Positions 38,768-48,376 of a stretch of 64,000 nucleotides of DNA are shown piece by piece. The notes below the pieces were generated by a model. The model worked only from the letters and a program-made list of their open reading frames with translations, was not told the DNA's origin and ran no database searches. The DNA comes from Paracoccus sigandri (GTDB lineage Bacteria > Pseudomonadota > Alphaproteobacteria > Rhodobacterales > Rhodobacteraceae). Numbering within the stretch: the stretch's first letter is position 1; the number at the start of each line of letters is the position of its first letter. The translations under genes and the position numbers were made by a program. The stretch is from assembly GCF_003709565.1 (NCBI RefSeq), contig NZ_QNRC01000002.1, forward strand, positions 62,001 through 126,000, in the 5' to 3' direction.

Positions 38768-39023
38768 AGACTTCCGCAAGCCGCTGAAGTCGCTACAGTT
38801 TCTCCACCAGACCCCAGGCTGACACGGACCGCATCCGGGGCTTTCGCGCGCTTCGGGCAAGGCCGCTCGCCCGGCGACATCGCGGCCAGGACAGCCCGCA
38901 TCCGGTCCACCATCCCTGCGGGCGGGCCGGACACCGGCAGCGCGCAACCGCCACTGTCATATGGTCGTCACGGGCATGACGGATTCTGCGGGCTGCAATC
39001 GACAAGATGCAAAGGAGATGCAC

Positions 39024-39242
39024 ATGGCAGACATCCCGACGATCTTTCACGCCGTCACCGAACCCGCCGCCCGGGGATTCGCCGCCCAGCCGGCCCGGAA
39101 CACCCCCGACGGCCACGCGGCCTTCCAGCAGGCGGTACAGGACTTCGCCGGATCGCAGCTGGAATGGGAATTGCTGGTCACGCATCCCGGCCGCTACGGC
39201 CAGTGGGACGCCGCCATCTTCGTCCCCGCCACCGGCGCCTGA
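39024..39242 (+). CDS. Hypothetical 72-aa protein
   Basis: Unrecognised protein starting MADIPTIFHAVTEPAARGFA at 39024; AAAGGAG (39011-39017) is 6 bp upstream, and the ATG at 39018 in the same frame is the alternative. It includes a helix-forming stretch (DGHAAFQQAVQDFAGSQLEWE) and ends GQWDAAIFVPATGA. The 250 bp before it, after tRNA-Asn, contain no gene that I can support. Monocistronic; function unknown. Confidence 0.6.
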   Translation: MADIPTIFHAVTEPAARGFAAQPARNTPDGHAAFQQAVQDFAGSQLEWELLVTHPGRYGQWDAAIFVPATGA

Positions 39243-39372
39243 CCGCCCGCGGCCCGGCTGCAGGACCTTGATGGCGCAGGACCTTGATGGCATTGCGCCC
39301 TGTGCCTAGGAAGGGGGAACAGCAATCACAGGATCACCAGGAACGACCTGCGCAAAGCCCGAGGTTCCGGCC

Positions 39373-40902
39373 ATGAGCGCCCGCGACGAGACGAATTTCC
39401 ACCTTCCCGCCGAGGCGATGGAGGCGCTGACCACGGTCCCGGCGGGCAAGCTGGCGCCGCGTCTCGACCCGCCGGCCAGGCCCCTGCCCTTCGTGCTGCT
39501 CGACTGCTTCGACCAGAGCCTTCGCCGCTCGGGGCGGCTGCTGATCGAGGCCGGGGACCAGCTGGAACTGCTGACGGCGGATGGCCGAATCCTGACCCAA
39601 GCGGCCCGGCGCAAGGGCGGTTTCGTCGCCGATCTTGCGGACGGGCCGGTCAAGGCGGCGCTGGCCGACCTGTCGCCGCTGCGCGCGCTGCTGCCGCTCG
39701 GCACCGGAGAGATGCGGCCCGCCACCCTGTCGCTGGTCGATGACGAGGGCAAGACCAGGGCCCGCGCCCTGCTGCGCCTGCTGACCGGCACCGGCGGGAA
39801 GGAGACGGTCGTGGCGACGCTGTCGGGCCTGCGCGGCTATGACAAGGCGCTGGACCGGCTGCGCGCCCATCTCGTCGCCTGCGGCGGCCTGGGCCTGGCC
39901 GAAGGCGGGCTCTATCGGCGGCTGTTCGTGGGGCATCGGCCCTATCAGCCGAAGCCGGCGATCGCGATCGGCCGAAAGGATCGCGCCATCGACGTGGCCA
40001 GCGACATCATCGCCGCCCATATCCCGGTGGCCCGCGCGAACGAGCCCGGCATCATCGCCGACCTGGACAGCGAATTCCTGCACGACTATCGCATCGCGCT
40101 GCGCAAGATCCGCTCGGTCCTCAGCCTGTTCAAGGGCGTCTACGACCCGGCGCAGACCGATGCGCTGAAAGCGCGCTTCACGGCGCTGATGGCGCCGACC
40201 GGGCGGCTGCGCGACCTGGACGTCTATCTGCTGGAGCGGCACCGCTATGACGCGCTGCTGCCCGAGGCGATGCATGGCGGGCTGGACCGGATGTTCGCGC
40301 TGTTCCGCCAGGAACGCCACGCCGCGCAGGCGCAGCTGGCCGATCACCTGCGCGGCACGGCCTATCGCGCGGAAATCGCGGACCTGGCGCGGCTGTTCGA
40401 GACGCGCAAGGCGCTGCGCCCCGGCCCGAACGCCGCCCGAGGCGCCCATGACCTGGCCTGCGAGCTGATCTGGAAACGCTATCGCAAGATCTGCCGGATC
40501 GCGGCGGAGCTTGGCCCGGAAACCCCCGACGGCGACATCCACGCGCTGCGGATCCATTGCAAGAAGCTGCGCTATCTGATGGAATTCTTCGCACCGGCCT
40601 TTTCCGAAGGCAGGTTCGCGGAGCTGATCAAGCCGCTGAAGCGGTTGCAGGACAGGCTTGGCCTGTTCAACGACTTCTCGGTGCAGCAGGTCAGCCTGCG
40701 GGCCTTCCTGGCCGGGCTGGACAAGGTCCCCGAGGCCGAGCGGCTGGAGATCGCGCAAAGCGCCGGGGCGCTGATCATGGTGCTTCATCAGCGGCAGCTG
40801 GAGGAACGCGACAAGGTCGCCGGCAGCTTCGCGCGCTTCAACAGCGCGAAGACGCAGCGGCTCTTCCGCGACCTCTTTCGCGACGGAGGGGAGGGAACAT
40901 GA
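39373..40902 (+). CDS. CHAD-domain protein (polyphosphate-associated family)
   Basis: Protein of 509 aa. An N-terminal beta-rich part (PFVLLDCFDQSLRRSGRLLIEAG, LTADGRI, residues about 1-190, reminiscent of a CYTH-like partner domain) is followed by the CHAD domain from about residue 215: conserved His/Arg-rich helices EFLHDYRIALRKIRSVLSLF, MAPTGRLRDLDVYLLERHRY and IHALRIHCKKLRYLMEFFAP. These basic helices bind polyphosphate in characterised CHAD proteins, which locate to polyphosphate granules. The stop overlaps the start of a ParA-type gene by ATGA, so the two are translated together. Confidence 0.9.
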   Translation: MSARDETNFHLPAEAMEALTTVPAGKLAPRLDPPARPLPFVLLDCFDQSLRRSGRLLIEAGDQLELLTADGRILTQAARRKGGFVADLADGPVKAALADLSPLRALLPLGTGEMRPATLSLVDDEGKTRARALLRLLTGTGGKETVVATLSGLRGYDKALDRLRAHLVACGGLGLAEGGLYRRLFVGHRPYQPKPAIAIGRKDRAIDVASDIIAAHIPVARANEPGIIADLDSEFLHDYRIALRKIRSVLSLFKGVYDPAQTDALKARFTALMAPTGRLRDLDVYLLERHRYDALLPEAMHGGLDRMFALFRQERHAAQAQLADHLRGTAYRAEIADLARLFETRKALRPGPNAARGAHDLACELIWKRYRKICRIAAELGPETPDGDIHALRIHCKKLRYLMEFFAPAFSEGRFAELIKPLKRLQDRLGLFNDFSVQQVSLRAFLAGLDKVPEAERLEIAQSAGALIMVLHQRQLEERDKVAGSFARFNSAKTQRLFRDLFRDGGEGT

Positions 40903-41648
40903 AGATCATCGCCTGCTATTCCAACAAGGGCGGCGTCGGCAAGACGGCGGCATCGGTCAACCTGGCCCATGTCTTCGCGACCTCGGGCCGGCGGGTGCTG
41001 CTGTGCGACCTGGACCCGCAAGGCGCCTCGGGCTTCTATTTCCGCATGAAGCCGTCGAAGAAGCTGACCGAGGCCGGCTTCTTCCAGGATGTCGAGAAAT
41101 TCACCGGGGCGATCCGGGGCAGCGATTTCGACGACCTGGACGTGCTGCCCGCGAATGCGCGCTTTCGCGATTTCGACATCTTCCTGTCGCGGATGCGCGA
41201 CGACCGCTCGCGGCTGAAGAAGGCGCTGAAGGCGGTCAAGGGCGATTACGACGTGATCCTGCTGGACTGCCCGCCCAATATCACGACCCTGTCGGAAAAC
41301 GTCTTCCGCGCCGCGGATGTCGTGCTGGTGCCGGTGATCCCGACGACGCTGTCGCAGCGCACCTTCGATCAGCTGACCGATTTCTTCCGCGACCACGACC
41401 TGCCGACGAAGAAGCTCCATGCCTTCTTCTCGATGGTCCAGGGCATCAAGATCCTGCATGGCGAGACGATGGCGGCGATGCGCGAGGCCAGCCCGAAGCG
41501 TTTCCTGGAGGCGCGGATCCCCTTCGCATCCGAAGTAGAGCGGATGGGCGTGCATCGCGCGCCGGTCACGGCGACGGCCCCGGCCAGCAATGCCGCCAGG
41601 GCCTATCGCGCCCTGCATGACGAGCTTTGCGACAGGATCGGACCCTAG
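40899..41648 (+). CDS. ParA/Soj-family ATPase coupled to the CHAD gene
   Basis: Cytosolic ParA-type ATPase (249 aa). Deviant Walker A KGGVGKT at residues 10-16 (with the signature lysine K10), Walker A' DLDPQGASGFY, and Walker B VILLDCPPN. Its length and domain content are those of orphan cargo-positioning ParAs; there is no ParB gene and no parS-like context, so chromosome partition is unlikely. GAGGGAGGGAAC precedes the ATG and lies inside the CHAD gene, giving ATGA coupling. It probably distributes the CHAD partner or its granule on the nucleoid (inference). Confidence 0.92.
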   Translation: MKIIACYSNKGGVGKTAASVNLAHVFATSGRRVLLCDLDPQGASGFYFRMKPSKKLTEAGFFQDVEKFTGAIRGSDFDDLDVLPANARFRDFDIFLSRMRDDRSRLKKALKAVKGDYDVILLDCPPNITTLSENVFRAADVVLVPVIPTTLSQRTFDQLTDFFRDHDLPTKKLHAFFSMVQGIKILHGETMAAMREASPKRFLEARIPFASEVERMGVHRAPVTATAPASNAARAYRALHDELCDRIGP

Positions 41649-41818
41649 CGAAACGCAAGGCGCGCCATCGCGCGGTGGCACCCGACGGAACCGCAGCCCG
41701 ACCTGCGGCTTTCGTCTCAGGGTTGACTCATCGCCGCATCCCTGCCCAAAAGCCGCGCATTGGTCAGCAAGGCTGTCCGGTTTCGCCACGCGCATAACGC
41801 CACATGAGGTCATTCTCG

Positions 41819-43309
41819 ATGTCTGGAAACCTGTATACCTCTATCGCATTGGGGCTGTATTTCGGCGCGATGCTGCTGATCGGCTATCTGGCCTATCTGC
41901 GGACCAGCGACCACGAGGGCTACATGCTGGCCGGGCGCGGATTGCCGCCCTGGGTCGCGGCGCTGAGCGCCGGGGCCTCGGACATGTCGGGCTGGCTGAT
42001 CATGGGCCTGCCCGGCGCGATTTACACCACCGGCCTGATCGAGGGCTGGATCGCGGTCGGGCTGCTGATCGGCGCCTATCTGAACTGGCGGCTAGTCGCG
42101 CCCCGGCTGCGCGCCTATACCGAGATCTCGCGCAACTCGATCACCCTGCCCAGCTTCTTCGAGAACCGCCTGCGCGACCGCTCGCGCCTGCTGCGCAGCC
42201 TCTCCAGCATCGTCATCCTGGTGTTCTTCACGCTCTATGCCTCGTCGGGCATGGTCGCGGGCGGCAAGTTCTTCGAAAGCGCCTTCGGGGGCGACTACCT
42301 GACCGGGATGCTGCTGGTGGTGCTGGTGACGCTGGCCTATACGCTGTTCGGCGGGTTCCTGGGCGCCTCGCTGACCGACGTGGTGCAGGGGCTGATGATG
42401 GTCGTGGCGCTGATCGTGGTGCCGGTCGTGGCCATCCAGACGATCGGCGGCACCGGCGAGACGGCGGCGATCATCACCGAGGTCGGCGCGGGCAACCTGT
42501 CGCTGATCGGCGCGGGCCAGATGACCGCGGGTGCGGCGGTGCTGGTGATCCTGTCGGGCCTGGCCTGGGGCCTGGGCTATTTCGGCCAGCCGCATATCAT
42601 CGTGCGCTTCATGGCGCTGCGCAGCCCGCAAGAGGCGGCAAGCGCGCGCCGCATCGGCACCACCTGGCAGTTCCTGTCGCTGTCGGGCGCAGTCGCCAGC
42701 GGGCTGATCGGCATCGCCTATTTCAACCGGTTCGGGGCCGCGCCCGCCGATGCCGAAACCGTGGTGCTGCTGATGTCGCAGGTGCTGCTGCACCCGCTGG
42801 TCGCGGGCTTCGTGCTGGCCTCGGTACTGGCGGCGATCATGAGCACGCTGTCCAGCCAGCTGATCGTCTGCTCCTCGGCGCTGGTCGAGGACATCTACCG
42901 CGCCATCAGGAAACCCGTTCCCAGCCAGCGCACCCTGATCGTGCTGGGCCGGACCGGGGTTCTGGCGGTGGCGATCATCGCGGCGCTGCTGGCGGTCAGC
43001 CCCAATGACACCATCCTGGGCCTCGTCGCCTTCGCCTGGGCCGGTTTCGGCGCCGCCTTCGGCCCGATCGTGCTGCTGAGCCTCTATTGGCGCAAGCTGA
43101 CCAACGCCGGCGCCATCGCCGGCATGGTGGTCGGCTCGGCCACGGTCTTCGGGTGGAAGGCGCTGGATACCGGGCTCTACGAGCTGCTGCCGGCCTTCGT
43201 GCTGGCCATGGCCAGCTGCGTGGCGGTCAGCCTGGCGACCTACCGGCAGAACGACGAGATCGAGCGCGAATTCTCGCAGGCCAGCCTGGCGGTCGGCGCC
43301 AGGGCCTAG
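41819..43309 (+). CDS. putP: Sodium/proline symporter
   Basis: Inner-membrane secondary transporter of the SSS family (496 aa, about 13 membrane segments). Family motifs: GYMLAGRGLPPWVAALSAGASDMSGWL at the start of the core (residues about 35-60), GLPGAIYTTGLIEGW, FGGFLGASLTDVVQG, GLGYFGQPHIIVRFMAL and the sodium-site region SSQLIVCSSALVEDIY. The start at 41819 has GAGGT 8 bp upstream. Proline is the most probable substrate; putA is not adjacent. A terminator-like element was not obvious after its stop, where the convergent deaminase gene begins 30 bp on. Confidence 0.94.
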   Translation: MSGNLYTSIALGLYFGAMLLIGYLAYLRTSDHEGYMLAGRGLPPWVAALSAGASDMSGWLIMGLPGAIYTTGLIEGWIAVGLLIGAYLNWRLVAPRLRAYTEISRNSITLPSFFENRLRDRSRLLRSLSSIVILVFFTLYASSGMVAGGKFFESAFGGDYLTGMLLVVLVTLAYTLFGGFLGASLTDVVQGLMMVVALIVVPVVAIQTIGGTGETAAIITEVGAGNLSLIGAGQMTAGAAVLVILSGLAWGLGYFGQPHIIVRFMALRSPQEAASARRIGTTWQFLSLSGAVASGLIGIAYFNRFGAAPADAETVVLLMSQVLLHPLVAGFVLASVLAAIMSTLSSQLIVCSSALVEDIYRAIRKPVPSQRTLIVLGRTGVLAVAIIAALLAVSPNDTILGLVAFAWAGFGAAFGPIVLLSLYWRKLTNAGAIAGMVVGSATVFGWKALDTGLYELLPAFVLAMASCVAVSLATYRQNDEIEREFSQASLAVGARA

Positions 43310-43339
43310 CCGCGCGCGCCGAAGCCGGGCAAGGCGGTC

Positions 43340-44686
43340 TCAGCCCGCCAGCCTGGCGACGGCCGAGGCCACCTCGCGGCCCAGCTGGGCCGCGTCCAGC
43401 GTGGTCAGGACCTGGTCGCGCACCACCTGCCGGCCCTCGACGATCAGGTGCCGGACCCGGTGCGGGCCGCACAGGACCAGCGCGGCCACCGGGTCCCAGC
43501 CGCCGGCCATCGGCAGCGCGCGCGCGTCCCACAGCGCCAGATCGGCGCGCTTGCCGGGCTCGATCGAGCCCAGGTGATCCGCCCGGCCCAGCACCTGCGC
43601 GCCCCCCAGCGTCGCGATCTCCAGCGCCTCGCGCGCGCTCATCGCGTCGGCGCCATTGGCCACGCGCTGCAGCAGCATCGCCTGCCGCGCCTCGCCCATC
43701 AGGTCCGCCGCGTCGTTCGAGGCCGAGCCGTCCACCCCCAGCCCGACCCTGACGCCCCCGTCGCGCATCGCCCGGACCGGCGCGATCCCCGAGCCCAGCC
43801 GGCAGTTCGAGCAGGGACAATGCGCCACCCCGGTCAGGCTGCGGGCGAACAGCGCGATCTCGTCCCGGTCCAGCTTGACGCAATGGGCGTGCCAGACATC
43901 CGCGCCGACCCAGCCCAGCTCCTCGGCATATTGGCCGGGGCGGCAGCCGAAATTGGCAAGGCTGTAGGCCACGTCCTCGTCATTCTCGGCCAGGTGGGTG
44001 TGCAGCATCACGCCCTTGTCCCGCGCCAGCAGGGCGGCGTCGCGCATCAGCTCGCGGCTGACCGAGAAGGGCGAGCAGGGCGCCACCGCCACGCGGGTCA
44101 TGGCCTGCGGCGAGGGATCGTGGAAGGCATCGATCACCCGGATGCAATCCTCAAGGATCGCGGCCTCGCTCTCGACCAGCGCATCGGGCGGCAGGCCGCC
44201 CTTGCTTTCGCCGATGCTCATCGCGCCGCGGGTGGCGTGGAAGCGCAGGCCGGCCGCGCGCGCGGCCTGGATGGTGTCGTCCAGCTTCGCGCCATTGGGG
44301 AACAGGTATTGGTGATCCGAGGTCGTCGTGCAGCCCGACAGCGCCAGTTCCGCCAGCCCGACCTGCGCGGCCAGCACGAAATCCGCGGGACGATAGCGCG
44401 CCCAGATCGGATAGAGAGTGCGCAGCCAGCCGAACAGCAGCGCATCCTGGCCGCCGGGCACGGCGCGGGTCAGGCTCTGGTAAAGGTGGTGATGGGTGTT
44501 GACCAGCCCCGGCGTGACGATCAGCCCCGCCGCCTCGATCACCTCGGCCCCCGCCGGGGCGGCCAGGTCCCGGCCGATGGCGGCGATCGCGCCATCCTCG
44601 ACCAGGATCGAGACGTCCTGCGGCTCGCTGCGGGCGGGGTCCATGGTCACGACGAGCTGTGCATTGCGGATCAGGGTCGGGGTCAT
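43340..44686 (-). CDS. Amidohydrolase, 8-oxoguanine deaminase-like
   Basis: Metal-dependent TIM-barrel deaminase (448 aa). The amidohydrolase metal motif VNTHHHLYQSLTR (H65-H67), HTHLAENDEDV, the HCVKLD segment (VWHAHCVKLD) and the catalytic Asp in LGVDGSASNDA are all present, along with the TPGLVNTHHH opening and PGKRADLALWD closing loop. The order and length match 8-oxoguanine/isoxanthopterin-type deaminases (EC 3.5.4.32 family) and hydroxyatrazine hydrolase relatives; the exact substrate is inferred. Divergent from the fadE operon across 178 bp. Confidence 0.88.
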   Translation of the reverse strand: MTPTLIRNAQLVVTMDPARSEPQDVSILVEDGAIAAIGRDLAAPAGAEVIEAAGLIVTPGLVNTHHHLYQSLTRAVPGGQDALLFGWLRTLYPIWARYRPADFVLAAQVGLAELALSGCTTTSDHQYLFPNGAKLDDTIQAARAAGLRFHATRGAMSIGESKGGLPPDALVESEAAILEDCIRVIDAFHDPSPQAMTRVAVAPCSPFSVSRELMRDAALLARDKGVMLHTHLAENDEDVAYSLANFGCRPGQYAEELGWVGADVWHAHCVKLDRDEIALFARSLTGVAHCPCSNCRLGSGIAPVRAMRDGGVRVGLGVDGSASNDAADLMGEARQAMLLQRVANGADAMSAREALEIATLGGAQVLGRADHLGSIEPGKRADLALWDARALPMAGGWDPVAALVLCGPHRVRHLIVEGRQVVRDQVLTTLDAAQLGREVASAVARLAG

Positions 44687-44864
44687 GCTGTGGCCTCTTC
44701 TCTGCCGGGGCGGGCGCGCCGTCCGGGTGGGGTGTTCCGCCCGCAGGCGTCGGGAGGCGACGATATGCGGGATCGCCGGCTTTCGGAACCACCATCTGCA
44801 GGGCCATCTGGACCCGGCATGGAACCCCGCCTGCCGCCGGCGGTTGACTCGGCAAGGAGGTGCC

Positions 44865-47096
44865 ATGGCTGGATTTCGCAGAGACCGGATCAGCCGTCCG
44901 ATCCGCAGATGGGCGAAGCGCGCCCTGCCGCAACTGTCCGCGACCGAGGCCGAGGCGCTTGGCGCCGGCGAGGTCTGGTGGGAGGCCGAGCTGTTCGCGG
45001 GCCATCCCGACTGGGACAAGCTGCATTCGACCGCCGCCCCCCGGCTGAGCGACGAGGAACAGGCCTTTATCGACGGCCCCTGCCGCGAAGTTTGCGCGAT
45101 GATCGACGACTGGCGGCTGAACCAGCTGGATGCCGACCTGCCGCCCGAGATCTGGCAGCACCTGCGCCGGCACCGCTTCTTCGGGATGATCATCGGCAAG
45201 GAACATGGCGGCCTGGGCTTTTCCGCCTTCGCCCATTCCGAGGTGGTGCGCTATATCTCGACGCGTTCCGTCGCGGCGGCGGTGACGGTGATGGTCCCGA
45301 ATTCGCTGGGTCCGGGCGAGCTGCTGCACCAGTTCGGCACCGAGGCGCAGAAGGACTACTGGCTGCCCCGGCTGGCCGATGGCCGCGAACTGCCCGCCTT
45401 CGGCCTGACCAGCGCCGAGGCCGGCTCGGACGCCTCGGCCATGCGCGACGAGGGCATCGTCGAAAAGGGCATCTGGCAGGGGCAGGAGGTCCTGGGCATC
45501 CGCCTGAACTGGGCCAAGCGCTACATCACCCTGGCGCCGGTCTGCACGGTGCTGGGCCTGGCCTTCAAGCTGCGCGACCCGGACGGGCTGATGGGGAACC
45601 GCAAGGATATCGGCATCACCTGCGCGCTGGTCCCGACCGACCTGCCGGGGGTGGAGACCGGCCGGCGGCATATCCCCTCGTCCACGATGTTCATGAACGG
45701 CCCGACGACCGGCAACGACGTCTTCATCCCGCTGGACCATGTCATCGGCGGGCCCGACCATGCCGGGCGCGGCTGGATGATGCTGATGAGCGCGCTTGCC
45801 GCCGGGCGCGGCATCTCGCTGCCCTCGATGGGCTGCGCGGCGATTTCGGTCGCGGCCCATGTGACCGGCGCCTATGCGCGCGTCCGCCGGCAATTCGGCC
45901 TGCCGATCGGCAGGTTCGGCGGCATCCAGCAGCCCATGGCCCGGCTTGCCTCTGACGCCTATGTGATGGAATCCGCCCGCCGGCTGACCTGCGCCGGGCT
46001 GGACCAGGGCCGGGCGCTGTCGGTGATCTCGGCGATCATGAAGGCCCATGCCACCGCCCGGATGCGCGAGGCGGTCGATGACGCGATGGACGTGCATTCC
46101 GGCAAGGCGGTGATCGACGGGCCGTCGAACTACCTTCTGCCGCTCTATCGCGCCGTGCCCATCGGCATCACGGTCGAGGGTGCCAATATCGTCACCCGCG
46201 CGCTGATCATCTTCGGCCAGGGCTCGATCCGCGCGCATCCGCACCTGCTGGACGAGATGCAGGCCCTGCAGATCGAGGACGAGGAGCAAAGCCTGGACGC
46301 CTTCGACCGCGCCTTCTGGGCGCATCTGGGCCATGCGCTGCGGACCACGGGGCGGGCCTGGTGGCGTGCCTGGACCGGCGGGCGGCTTGTGCCTGCGCCC
46401 GACGGCGCCGGCGGTGCGGCCCCGATCTATCGGCAATTGTCGCGCTGGTCGGCGGCGATGGCCTTGATCGCGGAACTGGCCTTCCTGACCATGGGCGGGG
46501 CGCTGAAGCGCAAGGAGATGATCTCGATCCGCATGGGCGACGCCCTGTCCGAGATGTATCTGCTGTCGGCCGCGCTGAAACGCTGGCGCGACGACGGCAG
46601 CCCGCCCGAGGACCTGCCGCTGCTGGAATACGCCGCCGCGCGGGGCTTCGCCAATATCCGCAGCGCGCTGGACCAGGTGTTGCGGAACTTCCCCGCCCGG
46701 TGGGCCGCGGCGCTTGGCCGGCTGCTGACCCTGCCCGGCGGCGCGCCCCGCCCGCCCGTCGACGCGCTGGTCGAACGCTGCGCCGGGCTGATCTTTGCGC
46801 CCTCGCCCACCCGCGACCGGATCGTCGGCCGGCTGGATGAGGGCTGCGCGCATGGCGGCGTCGCGCTGCTGAACCGCGCCTTCGCCATGGTGGTCGAACT
46901 GGAGCCGGTCACGGCGAAGCTGCGCGAGACCGGCCACGATCCCCAGGGCGGGCTGGCGGCCGGGGTGATCTCGCAGGCCGAACACGCGCGGCTGGCCGAG
47001 ATGGAGGAATTGGTCGCGCAGGTCATCGCCGTCGATGACTTCACGCCCGAGGAGCTGGCGCGGCTCTATCCCGGCACGAAGGAGACCTTGCAATGA
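44865..47096 (+). CDS. fadE: Acyl-CoA dehydrogenase FadE (with DUF1974 C-terminal domain)
   Basis: FAD acyl-CoA dehydrogenase (743 aa) of the long FadE type, which starts fatty-acid beta-oxidation. Seen: N-terminal helical part, the acyl-CoA dehydrogenase region GLTSAEAGSDASAMRDEG and PSSTMFMNGPTTGNDVFIPL, the catalytic-base segment with Glu in VEGANIVTRALI, and a C-terminal DUF1974 domain (from about residue 440, RWSAAMALIAELAFLTMGGA). AAGGAGG precedes the ATG at 44865. The stop overlaps the thiolase start by ATGA; it is the first of four overlapping genes. Confidence 0.95.
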   Translation: MAGFRRDRISRPIRRWAKRALPQLSATEAEALGAGEVWWEAELFAGHPDWDKLHSTAAPRLSDEEQAFIDGPCREVCAMIDDWRLNQLDADLPPEIWQHLRRHRFFGMIIGKEHGGLGFSAFAHSEVVRYISTRSVAAAVTVMVPNSLGPGELLHQFGTEAQKDYWLPRLADGRELPAFGLTSAEAGSDASAMRDEGIVEKGIWQGQEVLGIRLNWAKRYITLAPVCTVLGLAFKLRDPDGLMGNRKDIGITCALVPTDLPGVETGRRHIPSSTMFMNGPTTGNDVFIPLDHVIGGPDHAGRGWMMLMSALAAGRGISLPSMGCAAISVAAHVTGAYARVRRQFGLPIGRFGGIQQPMARLASDAYVMESARRLTCAGLDQGRALSVISAIMKAHATARMREAVDDAMDVHSGKAVIDGPSNYLLPLYRAVPIGITVEGANIVTRALIIFGQGSIRAHPHLLDEMQALQIEDEEQSLDAFDRAFWAHLGHALRTTGRAWWRAWTGGRLVPAPDGAGGAAPIYRQLSRWSAAMALIAELAFLTMGGALKRKEMISIRMGDALSEMYLLSAALKRWRDDGSPPEDLPLLEYAAARGFANIRSALDQVLRNFPARWAAALGRLLTLPGGAPRPPVDALVERCAGLIFAPSPTRDRIVGRLDEGCAHGGVALLNRAFAMVVELEPVTAKLRETGHDPQGGLAAGVISQAEHARLAEMEELVAQVIAVDDFTPEELARLYPGTKETLQ

Positions 47097-48376
47097 CCCG
47101 GAGCGTCTGGCTGGTCGACGGCGCGCGCACGCCTTTCCTGAAGGCGCGGGGCAAGCCCGGCCCCTTCACCCCGGTCGATCTGGCGGTGCAATGCGGCCGG
47201 CCGCTGCTGGCGCGGCAGCCCTTCGATCCCGCGCTGATCGAGCTGGTGATCCTCGGCTGCGTCAATGTCATCGCCGACGAGATGAACCCGGCCCGCGTGG
47301 CCGCGCTGCGGCTGGGCCTGCCCGACAGCACGGTGGCCTTCAGCGTGCAGATCAATTGCGGATCGGGAATGCAGTCGATCGACACCGCCCTGCGCTACAT
47401 CCGCGAGGGCAGCCACGACATCATCCTGGCCGGCGGGACCGAGGCGCTGAGCCACGCGCCGCTGGTCCTGCGGCAGGAGGCGGTCGAATGGTTCGGCGAA
47501 ATGGCCAATGCCAAGGGCGCCGTCGCCCGCGCCAGGGCCGCGGCCGGGTTCCGGCCGGGCTTCCTCAAGCCGGTCGTCGGGCTGGAACGCGGCCTGACCG
47601 ACCCGATCACCGCGCTGAACATGGGCCAGACCGCCGAGATCCTGGCCCACCGCTTCGGCATCGACCGCGCAACCGCCGACGCCTATGCGATGGACAGCCA
47701 CCACCGGCTGGCCCGCGCGCAGGACCAGGGCTGGCTGGAGGACGAGGTGATGCCCGCCTTCGACCGCGACGGCCATGCCCATCTGCGCGACGACGGCGTG
47801 CGCCCCGACAGCGACATGGCGGGGCTGGCGAAACCGAAACCCGCCTTCGAGCCGCCTTACGGCAAGGTCACGGCCGGCAATGCCAGCCAGATCACCGATG
47901 GCGCCTCTTGGACCATCCTTGCCTCGGAGGATGCCGTCCGGCGTCACGGGCTGACGCCCCTGGCGCGGATCGTCGACAGCGAATGGGCGGCGCTGGACCC
48001 CTCGGTGATGGGACTGGGTCCGGTCCTTGCCACCACGCCGCTGCTGCAGCGCCACGGGCTGTCCTGCGACGACATCGAGTTGTGGGAGATCAACGAGGCT
48101 TTCGCCGCGCAGGTGCTGGCCTGCCTTGCCGCCTGGCAGGACGCGGATTTCTGCCGCGAGGTGCTGGGGCTCGACCAGCCCTTCGGGCGGATCGACCGCG
48201 ACCGGCTGAATGTGGATGGCGGAGCGATCTCGCTTGGCCATCCGGTCGGCACCAGCGGCAACCGGATCGTGCTGCACCTGGCCAACGCGCTGCGCCGCCT
48301 TGGCCATCGCCGCGGCATCGCCACCGAATGCATCGGCGGCGGACAGGGCGGCGCGATGCTGCTGGAGGCGGCGTGA
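47093..48376 (+). CDS. fadI: Acetyl-CoA C-acyltransferase (FadI-type 3-ketoacyl-CoA thiolase)
   Basis: Thiolase (427 aa): acyl-accepting cysteine C89 in INCGSGMQSID, catalytic His H383 in GHPVGTSGNRI and the second cysteine C413 in CIGGGQGGAM, the canonical triad. An inserted loop after the first third (RARAAAGFRPGFLKPVVGLE) is typical of FadI-like thiolases. It overlaps fadE (ATGA) and fadJ (TGATG), so the three are translated as one unit. It is clearly different from the thiolase at 9025-10236. Confidence 0.94.
   Translation: MTRSVWLVDGARTPFLKARGKPGPFTPVDLAVQCGRPLLARQPFDPALIELVILGCVNVIADEMNPARVAALRLGLPDSTVAFSVQINCGSGMQSIDTALRYIREGSHDIILAGGTEALSHAPLVLRQEAVEWFGEMANAKGAVARARAAAGFRPGFLKPVVGLERGLTDPITALNMGQTAEILAHRFGIDRATADAYAMDSHHRLARAQDQGWLEDEVMPAFDRDGHAHLRDDGVRPDSDMAGLAKPKPAFEPPYGKVTAGNASQITDGASWTILASEDAVRRHGLTPLARIVDSEWAALDPSVMGLGPVLATTPLLQRHGLSCDDIELWEINEAFAAQVLACLAAWQDADFCREVLGLDQPFGRIDRDRLNVDGGAISLGHPVGTSGNRIVLHLANALRRLGHRRGIATECIGGGQGGAMLLEAA

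Noticed and set aside
38704..38934. Short minus-strand frame across tRNA-Asn
   Set aside because: It reads the tRNA in antisense (a familiar artefact containing GGRDRTYDQLI) and has no ribosome site.
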